Shown one piece after another: positions 46,201-57,100 of a DNA stretch of 64,000 nt. The position numbers and the translations under genes are program-made. The notes beneath the pieces are model-generated. The model saw nothing but the letters and a program-made list of their open reading frames with translations, ran no database searches and was not told where the DNA came from. Origin of the DNA: Trichomonas vaginalis G3 (Eukaryota; Parabasalia; Trichomonadida; Trichomonadidae); the NCBI RefSeq assembly GCF_026262505.1, contig NC_067208.1, positions 20,159,962 through 20,223,961 on the forward strand, read 5' to 3'. The stretch's first letter is position 1, and each line of letters opens with the position of its first letter.

Positions 46201-47768
46201 GAGAGGGGTGTGGAAGGGAAGGGTGTTTTTTGTGGCGTATGAGTTGGGTGGTTGCCTTGGAAAGGATGGGATGAAGAGGGGTGTGGAAGGGAAGGGTGTT
46301 TTTGTGTGCGTATGAGTTGGGTGGTTGCCTTGGGAAAGGATGGGATTGAGAGGGTGTGTGAAGGGAAGGGTGTTTTGGTGCGTATGAGTTGGGGGTGGTT
46401 GCCTTGGGAAAGGATGGGATGAGAGGGGTGTGGAAGGGAAGGGTGTTTGTGTGCGTATGAGTTGGGTGGTTGCCTTGGAAAGGATGGGATGAGAGGTGTG
46501 GTGAAGGGAAGGGTGTTTGTGGTGCGTATGAGTTGGGTGGTTGCCTTGGGAAAGGATGGGATTGAGAGGGTGTGGAAGGGAAGGGTGTTTTGTGTGCGTA
46601 TGAGTTGGGTGGTTGCCTTGGGAAAGGATGGGATGAGAGGTGTGTGGAAGGGAAGGGTGTTTTTGTGTGCGTATGAGTTGGGTGGTTGCCTTGGGAAAGG
46701 ATGGGATGAGAGGGGTGTGGAAGGAAGGGTGTTTTGTGTGCGTATGAGTTGGGTGGTTGCCTTGGGAAAGGATGGATGAGAGGGGTGTGGAAGGGAAGGG
46801 TGTTTTGTGTGCGTATGAGTTGGGTGGTTGCCTTGGGAAAGGATGGGATGAGAGGGGTGTGGGAAGGGAAGGGGGTTTTGTGTGCGTATGAGTTGGGTGG
46901 TTGCCTTGGGAAAGGATGGGATGAGAGGGGTGTGGAAGGGAAGGGTGTTTTGTGTGCGTATGAGTTGGGTGGTTGCCTTGGGAAAGGATGGGATGAGAGG
47001 GGTGTGGAAGGAGGTGTTTTGTGTGCGTATGAGTTGGGTGGTTGCCTTGGGAAAGGATGGGATGAGAGGGTGTGGAAGGGAAGGGTGTTTTGTGTGCGTA
47101 TGAGTTGGGTGGTTGCCTTGGGAAAGGATGGGATGAGAGGGGTGTGGAAGGAAGGTGTGTTTTGTGTGCGTATGAGTTGGGTGGTTGCCTTGGGAAAGGA
47201 TGGGATGAGAGGGGTGTGGAAGGGAAGGGTGTTTTGTGTGCGTATGAGTTGGGTGGTTGCCTTGGGAAAGGATGGGATGAGAGGGGTGTGGAAGGGAAGG
47301 GTGTTTGTGTGCGTATGAGTTTGGGTGGTTGCCTTGGGAAAAGGATGGGATGAGAGAGGGTGTGGAAGGGAAGGGTGTTTTGTGTGCGTATGAGTTGGGT
47401 GGTTGCCTTGGGAAAGGATGGGATGAGAGGGGTGTGGAAGGGAAGGGTGTTTTTGTGTGCGTATGAGTTGGGTGGTTGCCTTGGGAAAAGGATGGGATGA
47501 GAGGGTGTGGAAGGGAAGGGTGTTTTGTGTGCGTATGAGTTGGGTGGTTGCCTTGGGAAAGGATGGGATGAGAGGGGTGTGGAAGGGAAGGGTGTTTTGT
47601 GTGCGTATGAGTTGGGTGGTTGCCTTGGGAAAGGATGGGATGAGAGGGGTGTGGAAGGGAAGGGTGTTTTGTGTGCGTATGAGTTGGTGGTTGCCTTGGG
47701 AAAGGATGGGATGAGAGGGGTGTGGAAGGGAAGGGTGTTTTGTGTGCGTATGAGTTGGGTGGTTGCCT
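40261..47768 (+). repeat. G-rich satellite, 72-bp unit (with mixed zone to about 43180)
   Basis: The unit of 72 bases runs ttgccttgggaaaggatggg, atgagaggggtgtggaaggg, aagggtgttttgtgtgcgta, tgagttgggtgg. Its end carries gagttgggtgg, the core of the 20-bp unit. From 40261 to about 43180 the two units alternate and are degenerate; after that the 72-bp unit dominates, about 60 copies, many identical. As 72 is 24 codons, two frames stay open across many units. Confidence 0.9.
44545..44569. other. Assembly gap (25 N)
   Basis: A run of 25 N inside the 72-bp array. The size is probably a placeholder, so array length is not reliable. Confidence 0.95.
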
Positions 47769-49495
47769 TCTATTTATATGAGTTCAAAACTGGTGGCTTA
47801 AGTGTGTGTTGATGTTTGTGTTTTGAGGAACTGACACTTAGGTAATTTACTTTCTGGTTTTAAACCTAATCAATTCTGTTTTATATTGCCTATACAAATT
47901 TATCTGCAGAATTGATTATAATTTTGTTTTTCTAACAACTTATGATACATTATCAAATTAATTGTTTATAGATAACCTTACTCTGATTTGAAAAAAAAAA
48001 CAATTTGAAAATAAAAAATCATCCTCATTATAAAAGTTAATTATTAATTAAAATTATTTCTACAATTTGTGCACAGTATTTCATTTAAACTTTGTACATT
48101 TCTGATTTCAATTTTATACATTTTGATTGGAACATTCACAGCTCAAATCTAGATGACAGTTACTACATTTATGCGAATATAGTACGTCTCCATTCATCTA
48201 TTTACTTGTTGTTGTTGAAATACAGACATTATTTTTTACTATCTTAAAATAAGAATTTTGTTACGGTATTAATATTTTTAACAACAATGATGACATTACA
48301 TCAACTATTAAATGAGGTTTTATCAAGTATGAAATCAAAAATTAGATGTTTTATATGATTAAAAACGAGTTTATTTGACGATATGACTAATTATACATTA
48401 CTTTTATTTTCCAAATGTTTTTTGAAATTGATTTTTTCAAGAGAAAAAATAAATTTTTGATTTTCATTTTTGAATTTTTGAATTTTTTTTTGGAAATTTT
48501 GAGTTGATCAATTAAGCAGAATGAGTTATGGGAATGCTTTATATATCTCATAAGGTGATGAATTAAAGATGAATCTTACTAAATTATTTTAAATCACAAA
48601 TATCATCCTCATTATCATTTGTTCCAAAAAGAATAGTACTAAGCATTGATAAATCATGATCTATATTAGTAAATTACTTGAATGAAAAGAGTAAAAGTAA
48701 TATATTAGATTTAAACGAAAACCTGTTTCATATTAATATCCTAGTCGAGCGATGAGATTTTATTTGTATTTGTTAGTATTTAGTAGACATTCTAATCTTG
48801 AATTTTATATTTCACTGTAAATTAATAATTAATGGGATTTATTGCTTGGATTTCTGATTAATTTGATTAAAGTACCTCCGCATGTATCTTAAGTAATATC
48901 GCATCTTGAGGAATTACAAGATTTACAAGAGACTTCTTGTGATTTTTGAATAATTGATAAGAACTTTTATTTACGAAAAATGGTTTATTGAATATAATAT
49001 ATTTCTGTATTGACTCATTATCATTATACTATTTTCAGTCAAATCCTGGAAAGTTAATATTCAAATCTCTTATTTAGCTGAGAAATTGGATATTATATAA
49101 TAAACCATAATCTTGTAAGCTCGAAATGTTATAGTTACATTTAAAAGCTCTAATAATACTTCAATTTGAAATTCAGAATATGAATATTGATTTTTACTTA
49201 TATTTGAAATCACGTTTGATATTTAAATCATAATTTGATGATTAACTGACAAAAATTATGGTAATTAAAACATAATTCACAAATCTTTTTATTCTTTTAA
49301 TAACTTTTCAAAATAAGATCATGTCATTCATATCCGTAGCCTACTGATTCTAGATATCCTATTTATTTGAAAATCTATTGTTGGGAAGTCTCACGAATGT
49401 ACCTTTGATTTTGGTCCAACATTGAATTAAACCGGTTTGTTGATTCAATTTTGTGATCCATTCAAAGCATCAAATTTAGAATAAGAAAGAATTCG

Positions 49496-49552
49496 AAAAT
49501 AGTGCAACTTTTGAGACGGAGCTTCGCTCCGTCTCAAAAGTTACACTATTTT
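49496..49552. repeat. 27-bp near-perfect hairpin in host intergenic DNA
   Basis: The arms aaaatagtgcaacttttgag-acggagc and gctccgt-ctcaaaagttacactatttt pair with a single mismatch around a ttc loop. The tip cggagc-ttc-gctccg is GC-rich like the Maverick hairpins. Confidence 0.8.
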
Positions 49553-49803
49553 TTTAAAACCTATCGTTAATTTTGTTAGTTTTAAGAGGCAAAATTCCAA
49601 TGTTAAAAATATTAATATGTAAATCAGAAATTTGACCGGATTTTGCTAACAATAATGCAAAATAAAAAAATCTTCTGAAATTATTGTTCATTTAATTTTT
49701 ATCATATAATTGATCCAACCATTGATTTGGTGATATACTATTAACCGAGAAAAAAATTCAATTGATATTTTTGAAGATATTCGTCACAATAATTGTTAAA
49801 GCG

Positions 49804-49808
49804 TCACA
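49804..49808 (+). promoter_or_regulatory. Initiator element (TCACA) of the kinase gene
   Basis: TCACA with presumed +1 A at 49806, 12 bases before the ATG. A second TCACA lies at 49784-49788. Both fit the trichomonad initiator. Confidence 0.6.
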
Positions 49809-49817
49809 AAAAAATAA

Positions 49818-50981
49818 ATGGAGAGTTTGCCTCTAGTAAATTATAATATTCTTGAAGGTGTTGCTTCTGGGGCGTTTGCAAAAGTTTATTTTGGGCAGCA
49901 TAAGCAAACAGATGCAAAAGTTGCAATTAAAAAAATAGATAAACGAGCCAATAATAGCGATGGTAAGCAATTGCTTCGAATTCAGCGCGAAATTGAGCTA
50001 ATGGAAAGGGCAAGGCATCCATTAATATCAGATCTATATGAGGTCATTGAAACAGAAGATTATATTTACATTATTATGGAATGCGCACCAAATGGAACTC
50101 TTTTTACTCGTTTAAATGACTCCGGTCCTCTAGGCGAAGACCAATCATCTAATTTATTTGCGCAAATTTTGGTTGTAATGAATTTCCTTCATAATCAATG
50201 CAAAATTGCTCATAGAGATATCAAAGCAGAAAACATTTTATTTGACAAAAATCAAAATATCAGAATCATCGATTTTGGCCTAGGTAATACGCCCATAAAC
50301 GATTCAAATTTGATGAATACTCAATGCGGCTCGCCAGCATATGCTGCTCCGGAAATGATTCTCGGTCATGAGTATACATTTTCATGTGATATATGGAGCT
50401 GTGGTATTGTACTTTATGCAATGGTATGTGGATATCTTCCTTTTGAAGACTCTTCTTTATCTCGATTAGCACAAAAAATAGTTTTTAAGGATATAGAATA
50501 TCCCAGTAAACTATCTCCTAATTGTATTGACCTCCTAAAAAGATTATTAACTAAAAATCCATTGCAAAGGATTACTTTGGAAGAAGCAATGAATCACCCT
50601 TGGGTAATTTCCAATGTAAGATATATCGAAAAGAAGCTCATGGACTTCAAATATGACTTCGAGTTAATTGGAAATTTAATGACTGCAATGGGATCTTCAA
50701 TCGAAGATGCTCAAAAAGATTTAGAATCACATATTACAAACCAAGGAACAACTCTTTTAACAATTTTAAAGAGGGAGTATATGAATTCAAATCTTGGTTC
50801 ACTAGCAATGAAGGTTTCATTTGGTGATTTAAGGAAGAATACTTCTCCAAATGCGTTGCCAAAACTAAATGTTCAAGATAAAATCAAACATGAAAGGAGG
50901 AAAAGTGTTCATTATAACATTTGCACTTCACCGCTATATAATAGTCTCAAAAGAAAACTTCCAGGAGCTATTGTTAAATAA
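49818..50981 (+). CDS. CAMK-like serine/threonine protein kinase
   Basis: A 387-residue protein. The kinase domain spans about 9-263: Gly loop GVASGAFAKVYFG, ATP lysine Lys38 (VAIKK), catalytic loop AHRDIKAEN (Asp134), DFG at 152-154 (IIDFGLG), activation segment NTQCGSPAYAAPEM, and a C-lobe with DIWSCGIVLYAMVCGYLPFE. The activation-segment sequence and HPWV end point to the CAMKL/SNF1-like group, a large family in trichomonads. The tail (264-387) is helical and polar, without a recognised domain. All catalytic residues are present, so it is probably active. Start is the first ATG after TCACA; it is a host gene. Confidence 0.9.
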   Translation: MESLPLVNYNILEGVASGAFAKVYFGQHKQTDAKVAIKKIDKRANNSDGKQLLRIQREIELMERARHPLISDLYEVIETEDYIYIIMECAPNGTLFTRLNDSGPLGEDQSSNLFAQILVVMNFLHNQCKIAHRDIKAENILFDKNQNIRIIDFGLGNTPINDSNLMNTQCGSPAYAAPEMILGHEYTFSCDIWSCGIVLYAMVCGYLPFEDSSLSRLAQKIVFKDIEYPSKLSPNCIDLLKRLLTKNPLQRITLEEAMNHPWVISNVRYIEKKLMDFKYDFELIGNLMTAMGSSIEDAQKDLESHITNQGTTLLTILKREYMNSNLGSLAMKVSFGDLRKNTSPNALPKLNVQDKIKHERRKSVHYNICTSPLYNSLKRKLPGAIVK

Positions 50982-51113
50982 GCATTTATATTTGTGTATT
51001 GTATGTTAAAAAAAATGAACTGTATGGAAATCATAAACTAGCAACTTTTTTTGAATAACATATCTTATGATATTTAAAATTGATCATATTTTATAAAAAA
51101 CATAATAATAAAT
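50982..51113. other. Convergent intergenic gap
   Basis: A 132-bp AT-rich gap between the 3' ends of the kinase and the ubiquitin protease genes. The protease stop overlaps TAAA on the minus strand; the kinase stop is TAAG, with TTAAATAAG just around it. Confidence 0.5.
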
Positions 51114-54100
51114 TTATGATTTAATAATAGATAAAATAATTGAAGAAGCAGATTGCATTCCATTTTTTTCCAGTTGGGCAGCTTTTCCTCTAATCTCAAT
51201 TTCTTCACTTTTAGTAGTTTCAACCGGAATTTTATTAATTTCTAAAACAGTCTCAGCAATAAAATCTTCATCCAATGAAGACAAAACGTATCTAATCATA
51301 TTTTCTCTGAAATTAGATAGTTGTAGCATTGTTAAGCTCTCTTTCATCATATAATAAGCAGACATTATTATCTTGGAAGGGAAAACTGATGATAAAATAT
51401 TGCCTAAAACATTCAAACCTTTATCTGTGTTCCAAAACATTGTGCGGTTTGCGTAATTAACTAAAATGTCAAGAATGTCATGGTCTTTTACTCGTGACAA
51501 CTCTTGTGTCAGTATTGCAAGAGAGTATTCTTGGGACTGTTGTAGTGTGCAAAATGTCACGATTAACGACGCAGCAGCAGGGCAGTTGCAAATAGGGGTG
51601 TGATGAGAAACTAATCTTTCAAAAATATCCATCTGATTTTGATCAGAATAAAGAAAACTTTCCGCTAAAAAGTACCATGATTCCAAGTATTCAAATGTAT
51701 CTTTGTCCGAATACAAGGAGAATAAGCTATTGATCGAAAATCCGACATCATTATACTTTGCAATTAATCTTTCGTTTAGAAATCCAATAATAAACTTCGT
51801 TTCCCCATTATGAGCTTTCAAATACGTTTTGTTGAAATTCGCAAGATGATTCATAACAGAAACTCTGTTTTGTTCTGTTTCTTTTAAGAGAAGCTGCCAG
51901 GCCCTTTGATATGTGCCATAATTCTCAAATATATCACAAGAGCTGACATCGAAAGTTAACAAGTAATTGACAACCTGATTAAAAGATTTAATATTTGCTT
52001 TGATATAGGCCTCATATCTATTTTGGTCAAAGAGGATGCTCGATATGATATTTAGATTTGTTGGATGACTAATGATAAATTCGGCAGCATCTTTTGTTAA
52101 AAATCTTGCGCAGACTTCTTGGAATAAGTTACTTTTGTATAATGTCTTAATTTCTGATGTTGGAGTCAAATCCAAAACCATCTTTAGCCATGTCTTCACA
52201 TCCCTGTTAAAAGTGTTGAAACAGCTCAAAGAAGAAATGAGCTTAGAATAGCTTGCATCTGAGAAGAATCTGTCAATCATCAATGGATAAATTGTATCGT
52301 GCAAAAGCTGAATTCCAGCCAATTGGCTTCTGTTAGGATATTGCGGAGCATCTCTTAAGAGGTAAACAGATTCAACAATAATTGATGAAATTGGAATCAA
52401 AAAGTTTACCATGTTGGAATCCAAAACTATCTTTGAGAAGATACTGAAAAAGTCTGGTGCACTTTCTTCTACTTCTCCTTCTTTTGATATTGTTCCCATC
52501 AATCTTTCTCCTTTTGATTGCTTCACGCATTTTCCAATTGTCTCGACAAATGATGTCAAGAGTTTGACAATTGACTCTTCCCCCTTCTTCAAATCGTATA
52601 TTTTTAGGATGATTTGCCTACCCAAATCTCTCGTTTGGCTTGAATTGTTAACAAGAAGCAACTCAATCAAAGTCATCGAATCAAATGTGGGTGAGATATC
52701 AATATTGATGAGATTCAGTGCAGCAAGCAATTTCTGGGCAAAAAGTTTATTTTTCTCTTTCAAAACTTTGATTAATTGGTTATATAAACCATGTCTATCA
52801 TCAGAATCTAACTGGTACAAAATGAATAACCCTGTGAGACTTTGCATGTCATATGATGATAAGTTGATATTCTCCATTGCTTGTATAGCAGGTAAGAAAC
52901 CAATTAAACTCTGTATATTTTTGTAGTTACACATAATTTTGAACAAAGTATCAACTGGAGGCATTGTTTTCATCAAAGGAATTACATTCGAAAGATCACT
53001 GAGTTCGTAAAACTTCTTAGTATTTGAAGCATAGTTAGGTAAATCATTTTCCAGGAATTTGTCTACTGTTTTTTGCAGCTCTGGGTTTAAAAGTTTCCTT
53101 ACCAAATAAAAGAATTCTGAGAAAATGCTTGAATTACTTAAAATAGTGTTTGGATTTTGTAATATTAAGATTATTTTATGGCGCATCTTTTCCTTTTCTC
53201 TTGAGATTAAAGCTGCTTTTTCGAAAATTTTTATCATAAATTGTCTGGATTGTGCATTAATATTGACAAGTATTAGAGGATCCATGTCCATGACTTTGTC
53301 AGCAACTGATTGAATGTTCAGCAAATTCATGCAAATAAATGGGAGATCTTGGCTATCCTTTCCGGCTTCAATGAGATTCAACGTGTAATTAATAAGAAAT
53401 CCCCCATCAGTATCGTACCTAGCTGCTGTTTTAGCTAGTTCGCAGAATTCTATTGATTGGGAGACTCCTCTTACTAGAGAACTGTTCATATCTCTTCTTA
53501 ATTTTTCGAAAAGTACTTCGTTGAATTCTTTTTTGATTTTAAGCACAGCATCATACTTCTTGTACCACAAAATATATGCATTTGAGGATTTGGGAATTGA
53601 TCCTTTCCTATAGCTCTGGGTTCTCTCATCAAAGAACTCAAATGAGGATATTCCACCAGCTGTTTCTTCAAATACGTCTCCTTCGAATTCTTTGACAATT
53701 TCGTCGTTTAAAGAATACCATTTGTTATCTTTTTTGACATAGGAAAAATAGTGTCCGCTCTCTGTGGTGCCCATATGGACTTGAATTCCAATCAAGTCAT
53801 AAATTGAGTTTTGTTTTGTAATTGTCATTGGGCCGATGTCAAGAAAGTCAGAGAACTCATATCTCGAGTTTATCTTCTCTCTCGTCATCTTCTCGACATT
53901 GTATTCAAATCTCTTCAGCTGAACAATGAGATAAGTTGGCTGTTCCTTGATGAAGTGGTAGCATTTTGCATCTATTTTGCCTTGATCAGACATGTATTTG
54001 TCTTTACCTGTGAACAAAGATGGTTGAAGATATGTTCTTATACTTTCTTGGATGTTAGCGTGGTTATTAACATCGAAATTCAATGTTTCGAATGTTTCAT

Positions 54101-57100
54101 CCCTTTCCGCAACAAACTCTTCTTCCATTGTAACAAATTTGGATGTGGAAACTCCTCTAAACAATTCTAATGTTCCTGGTATATCTTCTAACCTCGAAAA
54201 CAGAAGAGATAAGAATTCTGAGGCATCTTGTTGAACAGAAGCTGAGACTTTTTCACCTCCCCAATCTGTCCATAAATTGAAGAAATAGAAGGGATTAATA
54301 ACTTTCTCAGGGAAATATTTCATTTTGCAAATTAAATATTGGAACTCTGCTTGCCAGCTCTTTTCTTCAAACTTTTTAGATAAAATCAAGTCAACGAATT
54401 CGTCAATCTGGCAAAGTTGTTGTAATGTTGAATTCATATAACAGGTAGCACCTAAATTTTTCAAGCCTCTGAATCCAGTTTTATCAACTGGAACAGGAGT
54501 TGGCCCTCTCAATATTTTGTTTGATGTCGAGAGGAATTTTAAGATGTTAGATCCGATTTCAGGATTCTTGCCTATTGACATGATCAAAATGTTGAAAATG
54601 TGGCTGTTAGGCTCATAGTAGGTCACGCCATTGAACACAATTTCAGAGACAATAAAGTTAGCGATTTCCTCTAAGTTTTGTGGTTCTTTTGTCTTGACTA
54701 AAATTTCGAAAAGCCAGAAAAAGCTTTTTGTAAATTCTGCTGCAGGTGGTTTGAATTTCAATTGCTCGAAAAACTTTTCTTCCCTGTTGAGTGAGTATTT
54801 CTCAAACAAAAGAGTTTCTGATGTTTTGTAGAGTTCTTCAACATTTTCGCGGCAAACAGAAATTAAAACCTCAAAGTATTCCGTGCAATATTCATTGTCA
54901 CTTTTCACCAATAATTTTGACAAGTAATTTATTTTATCGGGTATTAGATTGAGAAGATCCGAAATTGTCATTCTGACTTCAACATTTTCGTCGAATATTG
55001 CTAGAATTGTCAGTTTCCAAACCTGTTCTGTTGTTACCTTAAATCCGTGATCCAAATATATTTTGATTATTGATAAATACAAGTTTTTATGGCCGTCTTC
55101 ATTAGAAAGGCATCTCTCAACAATTTTTTCAAGCGAGTTTTGGATAAACTCGATTTTGTTGTTTTTGGCGCAGTGTAAAATAACTTCTAGTGCGAATTGC
55201 ATGTTTTCTTCTGTCATAGTATTGTCAAAAACGATGTCAACCATATTTTTGATACAAAACGCATTTGAAATTGCTGATAAATTCAGTAAATAAACAAAAT
55301 AGTTTTCATTAACAAAACTGGTGTCGAAATCAAAAGATTTTGGCAAATCTAAATTGAGCAAAACAGTTAAAGCAGGTTTTGAAGTTTTCTCTTCCTTCAA
55401 CTTTTGTAAAATCTTATCATAAAATAAAGCAATTTTAGGAAGCGGATTTATCTCAGATTTCAACGTTCCAAAATAGCCACTTATATTTATTGTTATATTG
55501 CTTTTCACGATAAAGTTATCATCTAAACTTTCGTTGTTGTATTTGAGAGATATTTGAGCTGTTTTGAGTTTTTCTTTTAGGAATTTTTTGATATCTCTTG
55601 CTGAAGAATTCTTTGGTATCCTGAATGACTCATTCAATAGTCCATTGAATGTAACATTTACGAAGTAACTCTCCGGAATGAATTTTGCTGTTTTTGACAA
55701 AAAACTTGTATTCTTCTTTGTTACATAAGCCAAAGTCTCGAGAGCTCCATTTTCATTTATATTCTCTATGACTTTTTGGATGAAAAATTCCATATTCTCT
55801 TCATTTTTCATGCAAAACTTGTAAATGTACTTTGCCAAGCTTTTTCCGCCTGTTTTAAAGAGAGATTTCCATACCAAATCGATTGAATTCAGCTCGGAAA
55901 TTGTAATGTATGGATTCCTGTTGTATTTGAAATCCATCAGCTTTGGATTGAGTGCCTCAAAAGAAGACTTGAATAAATCAAATATTTTTTCTGACATTTC
56001 ATCGAAATCTGAAATAGTTTCCATGAGGTGTTTGATCAAACCAGATGAAATTTTCCTATTTACAACCAAAAACATGAAGTCTGATATTATTTGGGAGTTC
56101 GTTTCATCATTTATTAGCGAGTTTTTTGTTAGTTTAAGTAAGCTGTTGAACTCCTCATTGTTGATCTCTGACATTGCCCTTAGAGTTTTCGTCATCAGTT
56201 GGGAAAACTGCAAGATTGACTTATCATCAATTGTCAGAACGACTGTGTCGAAGACTTCTTTGGCTGTGTAGGGATCTATTGAAGAAATAGTTGTCTGGAG
56301 GAGAGGGAGAGCGAGATCCAAGTCCTTTGACTCGTGTAGGGAGTTAAGGCACCATCTTTGCACGGATTCTGCGCTAGTCGGTGCATAACGACAAATGATG
56401 TCAATGATTATTTTTCTTTTGTCACCTTTTTTGAATTTATCAAAGAAAATATCGAAAACATCTTTCTTTGTCTGGCTGTGTGCACCTCTACTCTGTTCGA
56501 TGAGAATCATCAACCCGATTTCTGTTTCAGACTGTGCTGTTCTGATAAGAAATTCTTGAAGCTGAAGTGGCTTTAGTCTGCAAACAACTTTGTTTATAGA
56601 GTTGATGTAATTTGATTGTACGACTTGATTCTCTTTTGCGGCTACTTGACAGAAATCAAGGATCTCTTTAACGTCAAGGCATCCATAGTTGACCATTTTT
56701 GACATCAACTTGCAAAATTGGTCAACTAATGAATGGTGAAGTGAAGTCATATTTTGAGAAATAAATTTTTCTTCCTGAAGAATCTTGCAGAGAGATTCAG
56801 CATATTTAGGATGATCTGAAAGTTCTTTATTAATGAATGAAATAGCTGCATATTGCTTAGAAACAATGCCGGAAGAAAAGATAATATTGTTAATTGTAAC
56901 TGAAATTGAGAGTAATGGCTGAATAGAATCTGAAAGACTAGATATATTTAGTATTATATCAAAATCTTGTTCGAATTTTTGCTCGTTCAGTGATCGTATT
57001 TCTGAAATTGATAATTTTTGACATGATGCGATGAAACTTGGTAATAATGGTTCAATAATATGGATATCTTCAAAAATCTGATGGTATCTTTGCATAATTT

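Larger units (their letters stand above)
47769..49817. other. AT-rich host intergenic DNA
   Basis: No ORF of credible length or composition is seen. It contains long A/T runs (for example near 48480) and one strong hairpin at 49496-49552. The final bases hold the kinase promoter. Confidence 0.6.

Noticed and set aside
38158-47768. Telomere or subtelomere
   Set aside because: The G-rich units of 20 and 72 bases are not telomere-type hexamers, and unique host genes lie on the right side.
38134-47812. Many long ORFs in the G-rich array
   Set aside because: All follow from repeat units lacking stop codons; they occur in several frames at once, have no promoter, and are broken wherever the repeat length wavers.
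52411-56576. Plus-strand ORFs within the ubiquitin protease gene
   Set aside because: Antisense shadows of one long, well-supported reading frame.
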